Below, in pieces: positions 8,992-16,883 of a stretch of DNA of 64,000 nt. A program made the translations under genes and the position numbers. The stretch comes from Hymenobacter translucens (GTDB lineage Bacteria > Bacteroidota > Bacteroidia > Cytophagales > Hymenobacteraceae). How positions within the stretch are numbered: position 1 is the stretch's first letter; the number at the start of each line of letters is the position of its first letter. The notes under the pieces are model-generated. The model ran no database searches, was not told the DNA's origin, and saw only the letters and a list, made by a program, of their open reading frames with translations. The stretch lies in NCBI RefSeq assembly GCF_020685205.1, contig NZ_JAJERB010000001.1, forward strand, positions 186,001-250,000, written 5' to 3'.

Positions 8992-9573
8992 ATGCACCTC
9001 ATTTTCCTACTTATGGCTGTTTGGCAATACACATTAACCGTAATACCCACAGCGGGTATACTGAGAATGTTTAATAAAGTTCCCCAACAGCTCTTCATTG
9101 ATCATGATGGGTGGAAAAGGTATTGGGAAGAATACGACAAAGCCGCAGTGGATTCCAGGGACGCGTATACCGTCAAGTGGTGGCAGGAATTAAATATACC
9201 CGCCGCACCTGTTGTGGATAAAATAGATCAGCTACTTCCTCGAGCTGATTGGGGGAGTGAACACAATTTCAGCTGGAAAGGTGATGAGGACGATAAAGAA
9301 GATAATGATTGCTCTATTCACACCCATTCAAAAAATTACAGCATAAAGGAATTTCAATTTCGAACCGATTTACGAAACGCAGAGAAAGCCGGGACATTCT
9401 TATCAGCGATGCTGCGGATATGTAGCGCGGAAGAAATGCTGGTGATGGACAACCAGGGCAAGCTAATGAAACCAAGCCCTGCTGATGTCATGCCTTCTTT
9501 GGAAAAGTCCAGTGCCGTGCGCTTTCTAATGAACCCTAAAGCATTTATCGAACAAGCGCTCCGTAATCTATAA
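8992..9573 (+). CDS. Hypothetical protein paired with PLD-like gene (193 aa)
   Basis: The ATG follows the TAG of the PLD-like gene directly, so the two are probably translationally coupled. A second ATG at 9013 (MAVWQYTLTVIPTAGILRMF) may be the true start, because VWQYTLTVIP looks like a domain beginning. The protein is rich in aromatic and acidic residues (DADW-type motif LLPRADWGSEHNFSWKG; DEDDKEDNDC) and has no signal peptide. The composition becomes gradually less AT-rich towards the end. I do not recognise the family. Its position suggests a partner, inhibitor or immunity-like protein for the PLD enzyme, which is inference only. Confidence 0.72.
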   Translation: MHLIFLLMAVWQYTLTVIPTAGILRMFNKVPQQLFIDHDGWKRYWEEYDKAAVDSRDAYTVKWWQELNIPAAPVVDKIDQLLPRADWGSEHNFSWKGDEDDKEDNDCSIHTHSKNYSIKEFQFRTDLRNAEKAGTFLSAMLRICSAEEMLVMDNQGKLMKPSPADVMPSLEKSSAVRFLMNPKAFIEQALRNL

Positions 9574-9619
9574 TCTCCATTGGCCTCCTAAACTCGCGCC
9601 AGCCAGAACCTGCTTAGCT

Positions 9620-10477
9620 TCACATGACCTTGCGCGGAAAATCATTATCCCAAGCCGTTCGCCAGTGCAACTGCAGAAGCGTAGGCAGGCTGCACAGCAC
9701 AAACCCGAACGATTCCCGGTAGCTGCTGCGCAAATCCACCAGTTCCGTGAGGGTACGCTGGTTGCCCAGACGGTCCAGGAAAAAAGCAACCTCCTCGTCC
9801 AGCGCTGTTCCTTTGCCCTGGTAGCAGAAATAGCAGCTGTGCACCGCCCGCTTCAGGGCGCCCATGGCATGTTTAGTGGACTGGTTTATAAGGGGATATG
9901 CAGCCGCCGTGAGCAGCAGCAGGCTGGCAAAGTTGAAGCAGGCTTTCAGCACGTCTACCCGGCGGATGGGCGGCAACTGTACCTGGTCGAGCAGCTCTTC
10001 GCCCCAGGCGGTGACGGCCGGCGCTAGGATGCTGGGCAGCACGATTCGGTCAACGAGCACGGCGGCGGGCCCGCGCAGGCCCAGGATCCGCGTCACGTCG
10101 CCGGACAGCAGGTCGCTGCGGGTACACACAAAGCAGGAAAGGCCATTGCCCCCGGCCTGGTGCAGGAATTTATCCAGCGGCCCGGTCCCAGCGTCGGCCG
10201 GAGGTCGAAAGCCATGGGTGATTTCCAGCTGTTGGACCAGTTCCTGAAGCCCGGCCCCTACCGCCCGCGGGCTGCCGTCGGCCAGCACCAGCAGCAGGTC
10301 CACGTCGGACCCGGCCGCGAAGCCTCCCCTGACCGCGCTGCCGAACACTACGAGGCTTACCAGTGGGAACCTACCCGTCTGACTGGCCCGCACCAGGTCG
10401 TCCAGATAGTGCCGGACTACTTCCGGGAAGCGGGTTATTGCGGACGTGCTTAAGCCAGGCACTAGGTTCTTTTCCAC
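9620..10477 (-). CDS. Nucleotidyltransferase-domain protein (285 aa)
   Basis: The N-terminal domain has the polymerase-beta-type motif VVFGSAVRGGFAAGSDVDLL: G46-S47 and the metal-binding pair D58-x-D60. The remaining 180 residues are mostly helical, with a Cys-containing stretch (HSCYFCYQGKG) and no recognised domain. The start is GTG at 10477; a TAGCTTTA box on the minus strand (10490-10483) ends only five bases before it, so the mRNA may be nearly leaderless. It is divergent from the helix-turn-helix gene at 10744. Possible roles are nucleotide or antibiotic modification, or a MNT-type toxin or antitoxin; the sequence does not decide. Confidence 0.8.
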   Translation of the reverse strand: MEKNLVPGLSTSAITRFPEVVRHYLDDLVRASQTGRFPLVSLVVFGSAVRGGFAAGSDVDLLLVLADGSPRAVGAGLQELVQQLEITHGFRPPADAGTGPLDKFLHQAGGNGLSCFVCTRSDLLSGDVTRILGLRGPAAVLVDRIVLPSILAPAVTAWGEELLDQVQLPPIRRVDVLKACFNFASLLLLTAAAYPLINQSTKHAMGALKRAVHSCYFCYQGKGTALDEEVAFFLDRLGNQRTLTELVDLRSSYRESFGFVLCSLPTLLQLHWRTAWDNDFPRKVM

Positions 10478-10482
10478 GCTTG

Positions 10483-10490
10483 TAAAGCTA
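10483..10490 (-). promoter_or_regulatory. -7-like box TAGCTTTA directly before the nucleotidyltransferase start
   Basis: The minus strand reads TAGCTTTA followed by CAAGC and GTG. It is close to the consensus TAnnTTTG, with the last base differing. Confidence 0.4.
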
Positions 10491-10636
10491 CGCAGCAGTT
10501 TCAGCGCCTGAAATCAAACGTGCGCTACCCACCCGCTGACTTCCGCAAAGTAAGCTGGCAGCAAATGACCTGCGCTCCTGCCGTTGCCGCCGGCGGAGAG
10601 CACCTTGCAAATCAACCTACTCTCATCAGCGCCTTA

Positions 10637-10728
10637 TGTACAACGATTAATAAAAGATGGAAAAGGGTTGTACAAATTTTAAACGAGGCTTGTACCACTG
10701 TTTTCTATATTTTCAATCTTGTTGTACA
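10637..10728. promoter_or_regulatory. Four phased TGTAC(A/C) sites between divergent genes
   Basis: TGTACA at 10637-10642, TGTACA at 10669-10674, TGTACC at 10691-10696 and TGTACA at 10723-10728. The start-to-start spacings are 32, 22 and 32 bases, close to three, two and three helical turns, so all sites face the same side. The stretch is AT-rich and ends 15 bases before the helix-turn-helix gene. I infer an operator, possibly for autoregulation. Confidence 0.55.
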
Positions 10729-10743
10729 CTATGCTTATCCTCT

Positions 10744-11310
10744 ATGACCCGTTCCCTTGTTAGTGAGCAAAACATCCTGGCCCGTATCCGAAGCTGGTTT
10801 GGCCTGCGCCAGGAGCAGCTGGCCCTTTATCTGGATGTAAGCCCGGCCCTGGTTCGCAGCATTGAAACCCGCCGGCGCAGCCTTACGCTCCCGGTCGGCG
10901 AAGCTATGCTGCCCCTGGCCCGGCAGCTGCCCGAGCCCATCACCCTGCTCGACGAGCCCCTACCCACTACCCTGCCGCCGGGCTGCCCCGCCCCCGACGC
11001 CAGCGCGCTCGACTTCCGCCGTCGCGTGTGCCTGCAGCGGGCCGCCAGGCTACGTGCCCAGGTCGCTCCCCTGGCCCGCCGGGCTCACCACGCCCGGCGC
11101 TGGCAGCAGGCATTGCCAACCCTGCTGGCTGCCCACGCCATTTCCCCGGGTACGGCCGACCCCGACGAGGTCGAGCGCGCGGCCTGGCTTACTGGCTGGC
11201 TGCACCGACGGGCCCGCCCCCTTACCGGGGAAGAGGTGACGCGCTGGCACTTGCTGGAGGCACAGGCCCAGGCATATGAATTCGAAGCCGCCACACTGGC
11301 TGCGCTATAG
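10744..11310 (+). CDS. Helix-turn-helix (XRE-like) regulator (188 aa)
   Basis: The N-terminal 50 residues look like a lambda-repressor-type helix-turn-helix: ILARIRSWFGLRQEQLALYL, then DVSPALVRSIETRRRSLTLP. The rest is an Arg/Ala-rich helical region without a recognised domain (RRAHHARRWQQALPTLLAAH). ATG 10744 is chosen because it starts the HTH directly; an in-frame ATG at 10657 adds 29 residues that lie inside the AT-rich TGTACA array. The array makes autoregulation likely. Its divergent partner is the nucleotidyltransferase gene, which it may also control (inference). Confidence 0.75.
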   Translation: MTRSLVSEQNILARIRSWFGLRQEQLALYLDVSPALVRSIETRRRSLTLPVGEAMLPLARQLPEPITLLDEPLPTTLPPGCPAPDASALDFRRRVCLQRAARLRAQVAPLARRAHHARRWQQALPTLLAAHAISPGTADPDEVERAAWLTGWLHRRARPLTGEEVTRWHLLEAQAQAYEFEAATLAAL

Positions 11311-11397
11311 CGGGCCGGCCAACGAGCAGCTCGATGCCGAAATGCAGCGCCACTGCGGGAAATCACCAGGTACAACCGGGGTATATAAGCTAAGCGC

Positions 11398-11405
11398 TAC
11401 GTTTG
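11398..11405 (+). promoter_or_regulatory. -7 box TACGTTTG upstream of DinB-like gene
   Basis: Exact match to TAnnTTTG, 32 bases before the ATG at 11438. No clear -33 TTG box is seen. Confidence 0.4.
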
Positions 11406-11437
11406 CATTGCCTATCAAGCTACTCGTACCCGCTGCT

Positions 11438-11893
11438 ATGCTCACCGAAACTCTACGCCTGCTTTTCCGCCGCGACCTGGACCGTGTCGCCAATGAGCTG
11501 CTGCTTTACCGCAATGAAACCGCCATCTGGCAGGTTGAAAAGGATATTGCCAACTCCGCCGGCAATCTGATACTTCACCTGATCGGAAACCTGAAAACCT
11601 ATATCGGGGCCGAGCTGGGCGGCGTGGCCTACACCCGGCACCGGGAGCTGGAGTTCTCGCAGAAGAATGTTGACCGGCAGGAGCTGCTGGCAAAGCTGGC
11701 CGAAACCCGCGACATCGTGGATGAGGCCCTGCGCGCGCTTCGCCCCGACGTGCTGGCCGGAGAGTATCCTTTGCTAGTATTCGAGCACAAGACCTCTACC
11801 GAGTACATGCTGGTTCACCTCGCCTGCCACCTGGCCTATCACCTGGGGCAGATCAACTACCACCGCCGCCTGATCGACCCAACCCAGGTTTAG
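11438..11893 (+). CDS. DinB-like / DUF1572 four-helix protein (151 aa)
   Basis: DinB-family proteins are four-helix bundles that bind a divalent metal through three His residues and often act as thiol-dependent transferases. Here candidate ligands are the His in LILHLIGNLKTYIG and those in MLVHLACHLAYHLGQINYH. The start ATG 11438 gives MLTETLRLLFRRDLDRVANE; the longer reading frame from 11276 overlaps the upstream gene and has no family similarity. The length fits the family. The substrate is not predictable. Confidence 0.82.
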   Translation: MLTETLRLLFRRDLDRVANELLLYRNETAIWQVEKDIANSAGNLILHLIGNLKTYIGAELGGVAYTRHRELEFSQKNVDRQELLAKLAETRDIVDEALRALRPDVLAGEYPLLVFEHKTSTEYMLVHLACHLAYHLGQINYHRRLIDPTQV

Positions 11894-11904
11894 CCAACGG
11901 ACCG

Positions 11905-12018
11905 TTGCGCAAGCTGATCGACTGGCAAGCCCAGCGTGAGAAGCTGTCTATCGGTGACCTGGCAGAATCCGCGGAGGCCCGGCATTTCGTAAAGTCTGGG
12001 CGGGTGCCCGGGCAATAA
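11905..12018 (+). CDS. Possible 37-aa ORF or gene remnant
   Basis: A short frame starting at TTG 11905 (MRKLIDWQAQREKLSIGDL...) ends at TAA 12018. Its composition looks like coding sequence (E, K, D, L rich, no rare codons), unlike random GC-rich intergenic DNA. It starts 11 bases after the DinB-like gene. It may be a small protein or the tail of a lost gene. No homology is claimed. Confidence 0.2.
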   Translation: MRKLIDWQAQREKLSIGDLAESAEARHFVKSGRVPGQ

Positions 12019-12062
12019 GCCCGGCTCAGTGGGCTGCTTCAGTCCGCCGACCGGCAAATGCC

Positions 12063-12070
12063 TAGCTTTA
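12063..12070 (+). promoter_or_regulatory. -7-like box TAGCTTTA four bases before a start codon
   Basis: TAGCTTTA is followed by CTTC and then the ATG at 12075 of the penicillin-binding protein. If used, the transcript would be nearly leaderless. Confidence 0.4.
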
Positions 12071-12074
12071 CTTC

Positions 12075-13901
12075 ATGCGCACGGCTTTCAACAGGTGGAA
12101 AAATGGTCTGCTGGTTCTGCTGGCAGCACTGGCCGCCTGCTCGTCACCGGATCAGCCGGGCGGCGGACCTGCTGCGGACCAGGATGTGCGCGTGCGCTAC
12201 TCCGCCCGCCGCGTCGTGGTAGCCGACACCCTGTACCGGGGCCGCATTCTCGACCGCAACGACTCGGTGCTGGTCGCTACCCGCCCGCAGTTCCTGCTCG
12301 GGCTGCCGCGCCGCCCCCCGCTTGATACGCTGGCCCTCGGCTTGCTGCTGGGCTGGGACTCCACCACAGTTCGTAAGCGCATTGCCGACGCCCTGCCCTA
12401 TCCCGACGCCCGACCCGGCTACCCGGTTCAGCTGCTCCTCACGGCGGCCGAAGTGCGGCGGGTGCGGAAAGACAGCGCCGCCTGGCCCCTGCTGACGCTC
12501 ACCGAGCGGCAGCGTCGCGTGTACACTTCCGGCGCGGGCGCTCCGGTGCTGGGCTACGTAGCCGCCGAGGCCCAGCCCTTCCTGCGCCAGGCCCGGCGCT
12601 ACCGGCGGGGCCGCTTCTACCGCCTGCGCAACGGCGGGGTCGAAACCTACTACAACGGCCTGCTCAACGGGCACCGGGGCTACCTGCACCCCCTCGTCGA
12701 CGCGCAGGGCAAGCAGCACGGCAGCTGGGCAAAGGACACCGCCTTCCAGCAGGGCCAGGACCTGCACCTGACCATCGACGTGAAGCTTCAGGCCTACGCC
12801 GAAAAGCTGCTGGGCGGGCGCAAGGGCTACCTCGTGGCCCTGGACCCGCGCACCGGCGAAATCCTGGCCTTCGTGTCGGCGCCCGTGTACAAGGCCGCGG
12901 CCATTACCGCCCCCGACCAGGCCGGAGTCCGCGCCGAGCTGCTAGAGCACGAAGACATGCCCCTGATCAACCGGCCCGCCACTCTGGCCAACCCGCCGGG
13001 CTCGGTGTTTAAGCTGGTGAATGCCGCCATTGCCCTGCAGATGCGGGCCATTACGCCCGGTACTTCTTTCCGCTGCGACCAGTCGCTGGTCAGCTGCGTG
13101 CACCATCACCCCCGGCCCCTGAGCCTGACGGTGGGCCTGAAGTACAGCTGCAACCCCTACTTCTACCAGGTGATGCAAAGCCTGATCGACTGCGTGCCGG
13201 ACTCCCTGGCGCAGGATACCGTAGCCGCCCGCCACGCCAATCTGGCCCAGTGGCGGCGCTACGCCCGCTCGTTTGGGCTGGACTCGGTGCTGGGCGCCGA
13301 TATGCCGCGCGAAGCCCCCGGCTTTCTGCCTACCCCGGCCTATTACGACAAGGCCCGCCGCACCCGGGGCTGGACGTACCGGTCTATCTACTCGCTCAGC
13401 ATCGGCCAGGGCGAAATCAACCTTACCGGCCTGCAGATGGCCAACATGGCCGCCATCATTGCCAACCGCGGCTGGTACTACGTGCCCCACCTGGTGCGCG
13501 GCGTCGGGGAAAACGGCCCGCTGCCCCGCTTCACCAAAAAGCACCGTACTCTTATCGACAGCGTCCACTTCGCCGCCCTGGTGCCCGGCATGGTGGCCGT
13601 GCTGCAGCGGGGCGGCACCGCCGACGCCTCCAGCCTGGCCGACGTGGGCATTACGGTAGCCGGCAAAACCGGCACGGTGGAAAACGACGAGGGCGACGAC
13701 CACGCGGCCTTTGTAGGCTTTGCCCCGGCCGACAAGCCCCGGATAGCAGTGGCGGTATACATCGAGAATGCGGGGTTTGGGGCCACCGCCGCCGCGCCCT
13801 GCGCCGTAATGGTGATGGAGAAGTACCTGCGCGGCTATATTGCTCCCAAGCGCAAGCGGTGGGAAAAGCGCATTCAAAACCGGGCCCGGCAGGATGACTG
13901 A
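12075..13901 (+). CDS. Penicillin-binding transpeptidase, lipoprotein type (608 aa)
   Basis: A class B penicillin-binding protein (PBP2-like DD-transpeptidase) that cross-links peptidoglycan in the periplasm. Catalytic motifs are all present: S310-V-F-K313 in NPPGSVFKLVN, S358-C-N360 in KYSCNPYF, and K531-T-G-T in VAGKTGTVEN. The N-terminal PBP dimerisation-type domain occupies about residues 40-230. Instead of a plain membrane anchor, the N-terminus ends in LLAALAACSS, with Cys22 in a lipobox, which would give a lipid anchor. It stands alone, away from mreCD or rodA. The divergent N-terminus argues against calling it mrdA. Confidence 0.9.
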   Translation: MRTAFNRWKNGLLVLLAALAACSSPDQPGGGPAADQDVRVRYSARRVVVADTLYRGRILDRNDSVLVATRPQFLLGLPRRPPLDTLALGLLLGWDSTTVRKRIADALPYPDARPGYPVQLLLTAAEVRRVRKDSAAWPLLTLTERQRRVYTSGAGAPVLGYVAAEAQPFLRQARRYRRGRFYRLRNGGVETYYNGLLNGHRGYLHPLVDAQGKQHGSWAKDTAFQQGQDLHLTIDVKLQAYAEKLLGGRKGYLVALDPRTGEILAFVSAPVYKAAAITAPDQAGVRAELLEHEDMPLINRPATLANPPGSVFKLVNAAIALQMRAITPGTSFRCDQSLVSCVHHHPRPLSLTVGLKYSCNPYFYQVMQSLIDCVPDSLAQDTVAARHANLAQWRRYARSFGLDSVLGADMPREAPGFLPTPAYYDKARRTRGWTYRSIYSLSIGQGEINLTGLQMANMAAIIANRGWYYVPHLVRGVGENGPLPRFTKKHRTLIDSVHFAALVPGMVAVLQRGGTADASSLADVGITVAGKTGTVENDEGDDHAAFVGFAPADKPRIAVAVYIENAGFGATAAAPCAVMVMEKYLRGYIAPKRKRWEKRIQNRARQDD

Positions 13902-14009
13902 GCCTTTTGCATACCCAACCTGAAATAAGCGCCCTGCAGCCCGCGTTTGGCTGACTGCGGCAGACTGCTGAACTTCCGCTGCTTTATCACCTCAAGCTTA
14001 CAACGCGAC

Positions 14010-15083
14010 ATGAAACGCATGCTATGGCTGGGCCTGGTTTATCTGCTGCTGGCGGAACCGGTGCAGGCCCAGACGCAGTCCCTGGCCGGAGTATGGCAGG
14101 GCGTGGAAACCGACCCCAATGAACCGGGCATCACCTGGCCGGCGCTGCTGCGGGTACAGAACGGCAAAGGCGAAAGCCTGTTCGGGGTGCTGTACCAGGA
14201 AGCTACCGGCCGGCCGGGCGTCACGGTTACGTTTCAGGTGCGGGGCGCCGCCACCCCCGGGGGCTTCCGCCTGGAGCATGTGCGCAAGCTTGCCGAAACC
14301 GGGGCTACGCCCGGCTCCTACTGGTGCGACGGCGCCATTCAGTTTACCTACAATGCCAGTGAGGAAATGCTTACCGGCCGCGCCATCTACGACCCGGTCG
14401 ACAACTGCGACTACGGCAACTTCACCCTGTTCCGCATCAAGCTGAAGTCGGCGGCCCGCGTGCCGGCGGGAGCGGAAACCACCATCCGCGTCTCGGGTCG
14501 GAGCGTGCGCTGGTATTCGGATCCGGAGCTGAAGAACCCCGTGGCGAGCGGCAACGAGTTTCGGACCAGGCTAAGCAAAGCCACCACTTTCTACCTCGTC
14601 CAGAACTTCTACCCCACCCGCGAAAGCGCCGTGGTGCCCATCACCATTCAGGTTGGCGCCCCGGTCATGGCAGCCCGGCCGGTACCCGTACCAGCTCCGA
14701 CCCGGCCCGCCCCGCAGACTCCTGTCCGCCCGGCGCCGGCCCCGGCCCTCAGCGCCAAGCCGGTGGTACTGCCGACGGTGCTCTTTAAGGTGAGCACGGC
14801 GGAGCTGCTGCCCGAAGCCTACCCGGCTCTCGACCAGCTGGCAGCCGAACTCAGGGCCCGCCCCTCGCTAAGGTTACGCGTGGCCGGGCACACCGACCGC
14901 ATCGGGGAACCGCAGAAAAACCTGGCCTTATCGGAGCAGCGGGCCGGGGCGGTAAAGGCCTACCTTGTCAAGGCCGGTATTGCGGCGGAGCGCATCAGCA
15001 CCATCGGCTACGGCGACACCCGCCCGCTCTATCCCTCACCCGATGCCCGCAACCGCCGGGTGGAGGTGTCGGAAGTTCAGTAG
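14010..15083 (+). CDS. OmpA family outer-membrane/peptidoglycan-binding protein (357 aa)
   Basis: A signal peptide (MKRMLWLGLVYLLLAEPVQA) is followed by a 150-residue unknown domain with WQGVETDPNEPG and two Cys (YWCDG, VDNCDYG). A Pro/Ala-rich linker (residues about 225-250) leads to a C-terminal OmpA domain: LPTVLFKVSTAELLPEAYPA, VAGHTDRIG, NLALSEQRAGAVK and DARNRRVEV. The OmpA domain binds diaminopimelate in peptidoglycan. ATG 14010 is chosen because it begins the signal peptide; an upstream in-frame ATG at 13947 adds a non-signal extension. Confidence 0.88.
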   Translation: MKRMLWLGLVYLLLAEPVQAQTQSLAGVWQGVETDPNEPGITWPALLRVQNGKGESLFGVLYQEATGRPGVTVTFQVRGAATPGGFRLEHVRKLAETGATPGSYWCDGAIQFTYNASEEMLTGRAIYDPVDNCDYGNFTLFRIKLKSAARVPAGAETTIRVSGRSVRWYSDPELKNPVASGNEFRTRLSKATTFYLVQNFYPTRESAVVPITIQVGAPVMAARPVPVPAPTRPAPQTPVRPAPAPALSAKPVVLPTVLFKVSTAELLPEAYPALDQLAAELRARPSLRLRVAGHTDRIGEPQKNLALSEQRAGAVKAYLVKAGIAAERISTIGYGDTRPLYPSPDARNRRVEVSEVQ

Positions 15084-15334
15084 CCCGGCCGCTTTGATTC
15101 AGCGAGGCTTTCCGGACCCGGTAAAAGTACTTTCCGGACCAGCCTACTTTTCTCAACTACGCACATCCTCTACTCGCCTCTCTGTCCAGCCAGCCAACAG
15201 CCCTGGCCGGGCCCTGACCTTCCCGACCCGGAGCGGCAGGCCGTGGGCCGTGGCATGAACCAGTGCTGATGCCGTACTCCCAGGAAACTTTGCCAACTTG
15301 TCGACGGCCCTGAGCCCGGAAAACCCAATCCACT

Positions 15335-16342
15335 GTGAACAGCCTCTTCTCGTTTGCCGGTTTTGCCGGCGCCCGCCTGCTTTGTGGTTTGCTGCTGCTC
15401 CTGGCCGGCCCGGCCCTGGCTCAGCAGCTGCCCGCCCCGCGCGACACGTCCTTCACCGTGCACAGCGCCTATGTAAAGGCTAAAAAGCAGTTCCCGGCCA
15501 TTACCATTGCCCGGCCTGCGGTGCCGGCCAACGTCCGCCCCCGGATGAACGTGACCTACTGCACCCTGCCCGGCGGGCGGGAGCTGAAGCTCGACGTGTT
15601 CTATCCGAAAGCCAGGCGCAAACAGCGGTTTCCGGCGGTGCTGGTGATTCACGGCGGGGGCTGGCGGTCCGGCGACCGAAGCCAGCACGTACCCCTGGCC
15701 CAGCAGCTGGCCGCCAAAGGCTACGTGGCCGTTACCGCCGAGTACCGCCTTTCCACCGAAGCCAAGTACCCGGCCGCGGTTCAGGACCTGAAAACCGCCA
15801 TCCGCTGGCTGCGCGCCAGCTCCCGCAAGTACCCCATCGACACGACCCGGGTAGCGGTGTGGGGCTTTTCGGCGGGCGGGCAGCTGGCTTCCCTGATTGG
15901 CACCACGAACGGGGACCAGCTCTTCGACGCCGGGGGCTGCTACCCCACCCGCTCCAGCAGTGTACAGGCCATTATCGACGCCGACGGCACCCTGGCCTTT
16001 ATCCACCCTGAATCGGGCGAGGGCGATGACCGCAAAGGCCCTTCGGCAGCCACCTACTGGCTGGGAGCCTCTAAAACCGAAAAGCCCGAGCTCTGGCACC
16101 AGGCCGGCGCCCTCAACCGCGTGTCGGCCCAGACCCCGCCCATCCTGTTCATCAACAGCGGAGTGGACCGGATGCACGCCGGCCGCGACGATATGATCCG
16201 ACAGCTCACGGCCCTGGGTATTTACAGCGAGGTGCAGCGGTTCCCGGAGGCGCCGCACCCCTTCGTGCTGTTCAACCCCTGGTTTGAGCCGACCCTGCAG
16301 TACACCCTGAATTTTCTAAGCCGGATATTCCCGCCAAAGTAG
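15335..16342 (+). CDS. Secreted alpha/beta hydrolase, BD-FAE/carboxylesterase type (335 aa)
   Basis: The GTG start gives a signal peptide ending near ALAQQ at residues 28-31. The hydrolase core shows the oxyanion motif HGGGW (106-110), nucleophile elbow GFSAGG with Ser179, a likely acid Asp278 in SGVDRMHAG, and His308 in APHPF. The layout matches esterases acting on acylated sugars or feruloyl esters, so a role in breakdown of plant or bacterial polysaccharide esters is plausible. The substrate cannot be told from sequence. A small hairpin at 16344-16360 follows the stop. Confidence 0.88.
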   Translation: MNSLFSFAGFAGARLLCGLLLLLAGPALAQQLPAPRDTSFTVHSAYVKAKKQFPAITIARPAVPANVRPRMNVTYCTLPGGRELKLDVFYPKARRKQRFPAVLVIHGGGWRSGDRSQHVPLAQQLAAKGYVAVTAEYRLSTEAKYPAAVQDLKTAIRWLRASSRKYPIDTTRVAVWGFSAGGQLASLIGTTNGDQLFDAGGCYPTRSSSVQAIIDADGTLAFIHPESGEGDDRKGPSAATYWLGASKTEKPELWHQAGALNRVSAQTPPILFINSGVDRMHAGRDDMIRQLTALGIYSEVQRFPEAPHPFVLFNPWFEPTLQYTLNFLSRIFPPK

Positions 16343-16496
16343 CGCACCGCTGCCGAGCGGCGGATTTTCTAAAGGCTTGAGCTGCCTGATTAGGCTCTTG
16401 TTGGGCCGATCCGCCTACGGCCAGCCATGCCGCTCAAAGTCGGTTTCGTGACAAAATAAATGATGCTTGCATAACAATTTTTAACGTTTATCGTAT

Positions 16497-16504
16497 TATC
16501 TTTG
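16497..16504 (+). promoter_or_regulatory. -7 box TATCTTTG for the 44-codon peptide gene
   Basis: Exact TAnnTTTG match in a locally AT-rich stretch, 40 bases before the peptide ATG. The usual -33 TTG position is not well matched. Confidence 0.55.
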
Positions 16505-16544
16505 CACGCAAGAACCTGACCTACCAGCACATACATAGATTGCC

Positions 16545-16679
16545 ATGAAAAAGACCACTGCCTTCTCGTCCCTCCTGTTCCTGGGTGGCCTGGGCTCGTT
16601 GGGCTACCTGACCGCCCAGCTTGCCGACCTCGATCTGCGCTTCGACCTACGCGACGAAGAAAGCTGCTACTACTGCTAA
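16545..16679 (+). CDS. Small exported peptide ending in CYYC (44 aa)
   Basis: An N-terminal MKKTTAFSSLLFLGG signal-like segment with a hydrophobic core is followed by a short, charged mature part, DLDLRFDLRDEES, and a terminal Cys-Tyr-Tyr-Cys. It has its own promoter box at 16497-16504 and a perfect terminator at 16708-16734, so it looks like an independent, possibly strongly expressed transcription unit. No family recognised. The terminal CYYC could form a disulfide, bind metal or be modified; which of these is not visible. The signal-like segment could also be a small membrane anchor. Confidence 0.65.
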   Translation: MKKTTAFSSLLFLGGLGSLGYLTAQLADLDLRFDLRDEESCYYC

Positions 16680-16707
16680 CCTGACCCGGAACCTGGGTTT
16701 GACCGAA

Positions 16708-16734
16708 AGCCCTGCCAGCCGGCAGGGCTTTTTC
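16708..16734 (+). terminator. Rho-independent terminator of the CYYC peptide gene
   Basis: AGCCCTGCC at 16708-16716 pairs with GGCAGGGCT at 16721-16729, followed by TTTTC. Confidence 0.8.
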
Positions 16735-16836
16735 GTGGCCGCTCCCGAAAGAATCAGGCGTCAAAATCAAAGCGTTAGGGGGCGCGGTCGAAAAAAACAA
16801 CATCCATTCGGGGCGGTTTTCGGTACTTGAGCCGGG

Positions 16837-16857
16837 AAGCAGCTCGCCGGGCTGCTT
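16837..16857 (+). promoter_or_regulatory. Stem-loop in the leader of the FKBP gene
   Basis: AAGCAGC at 16837-16843 pairs with GCTGCTT at 16851-16857, followed by TGC and no U-run. It lies 27 bases before the ATG. It may be a leader structure or a remnant; weak evidence. Confidence 0.3.
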
Positions 16858-16883
16858 TGCTGTTCCACCAACCCCTTACCACC

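Noticed and set aside
12144..13877. Long minus-strand frames opposite the penicillin-binding protein gene
   Set aside because: High-GC shadows; the SVFK, SCN and KTGT motifs are on the plus strand.
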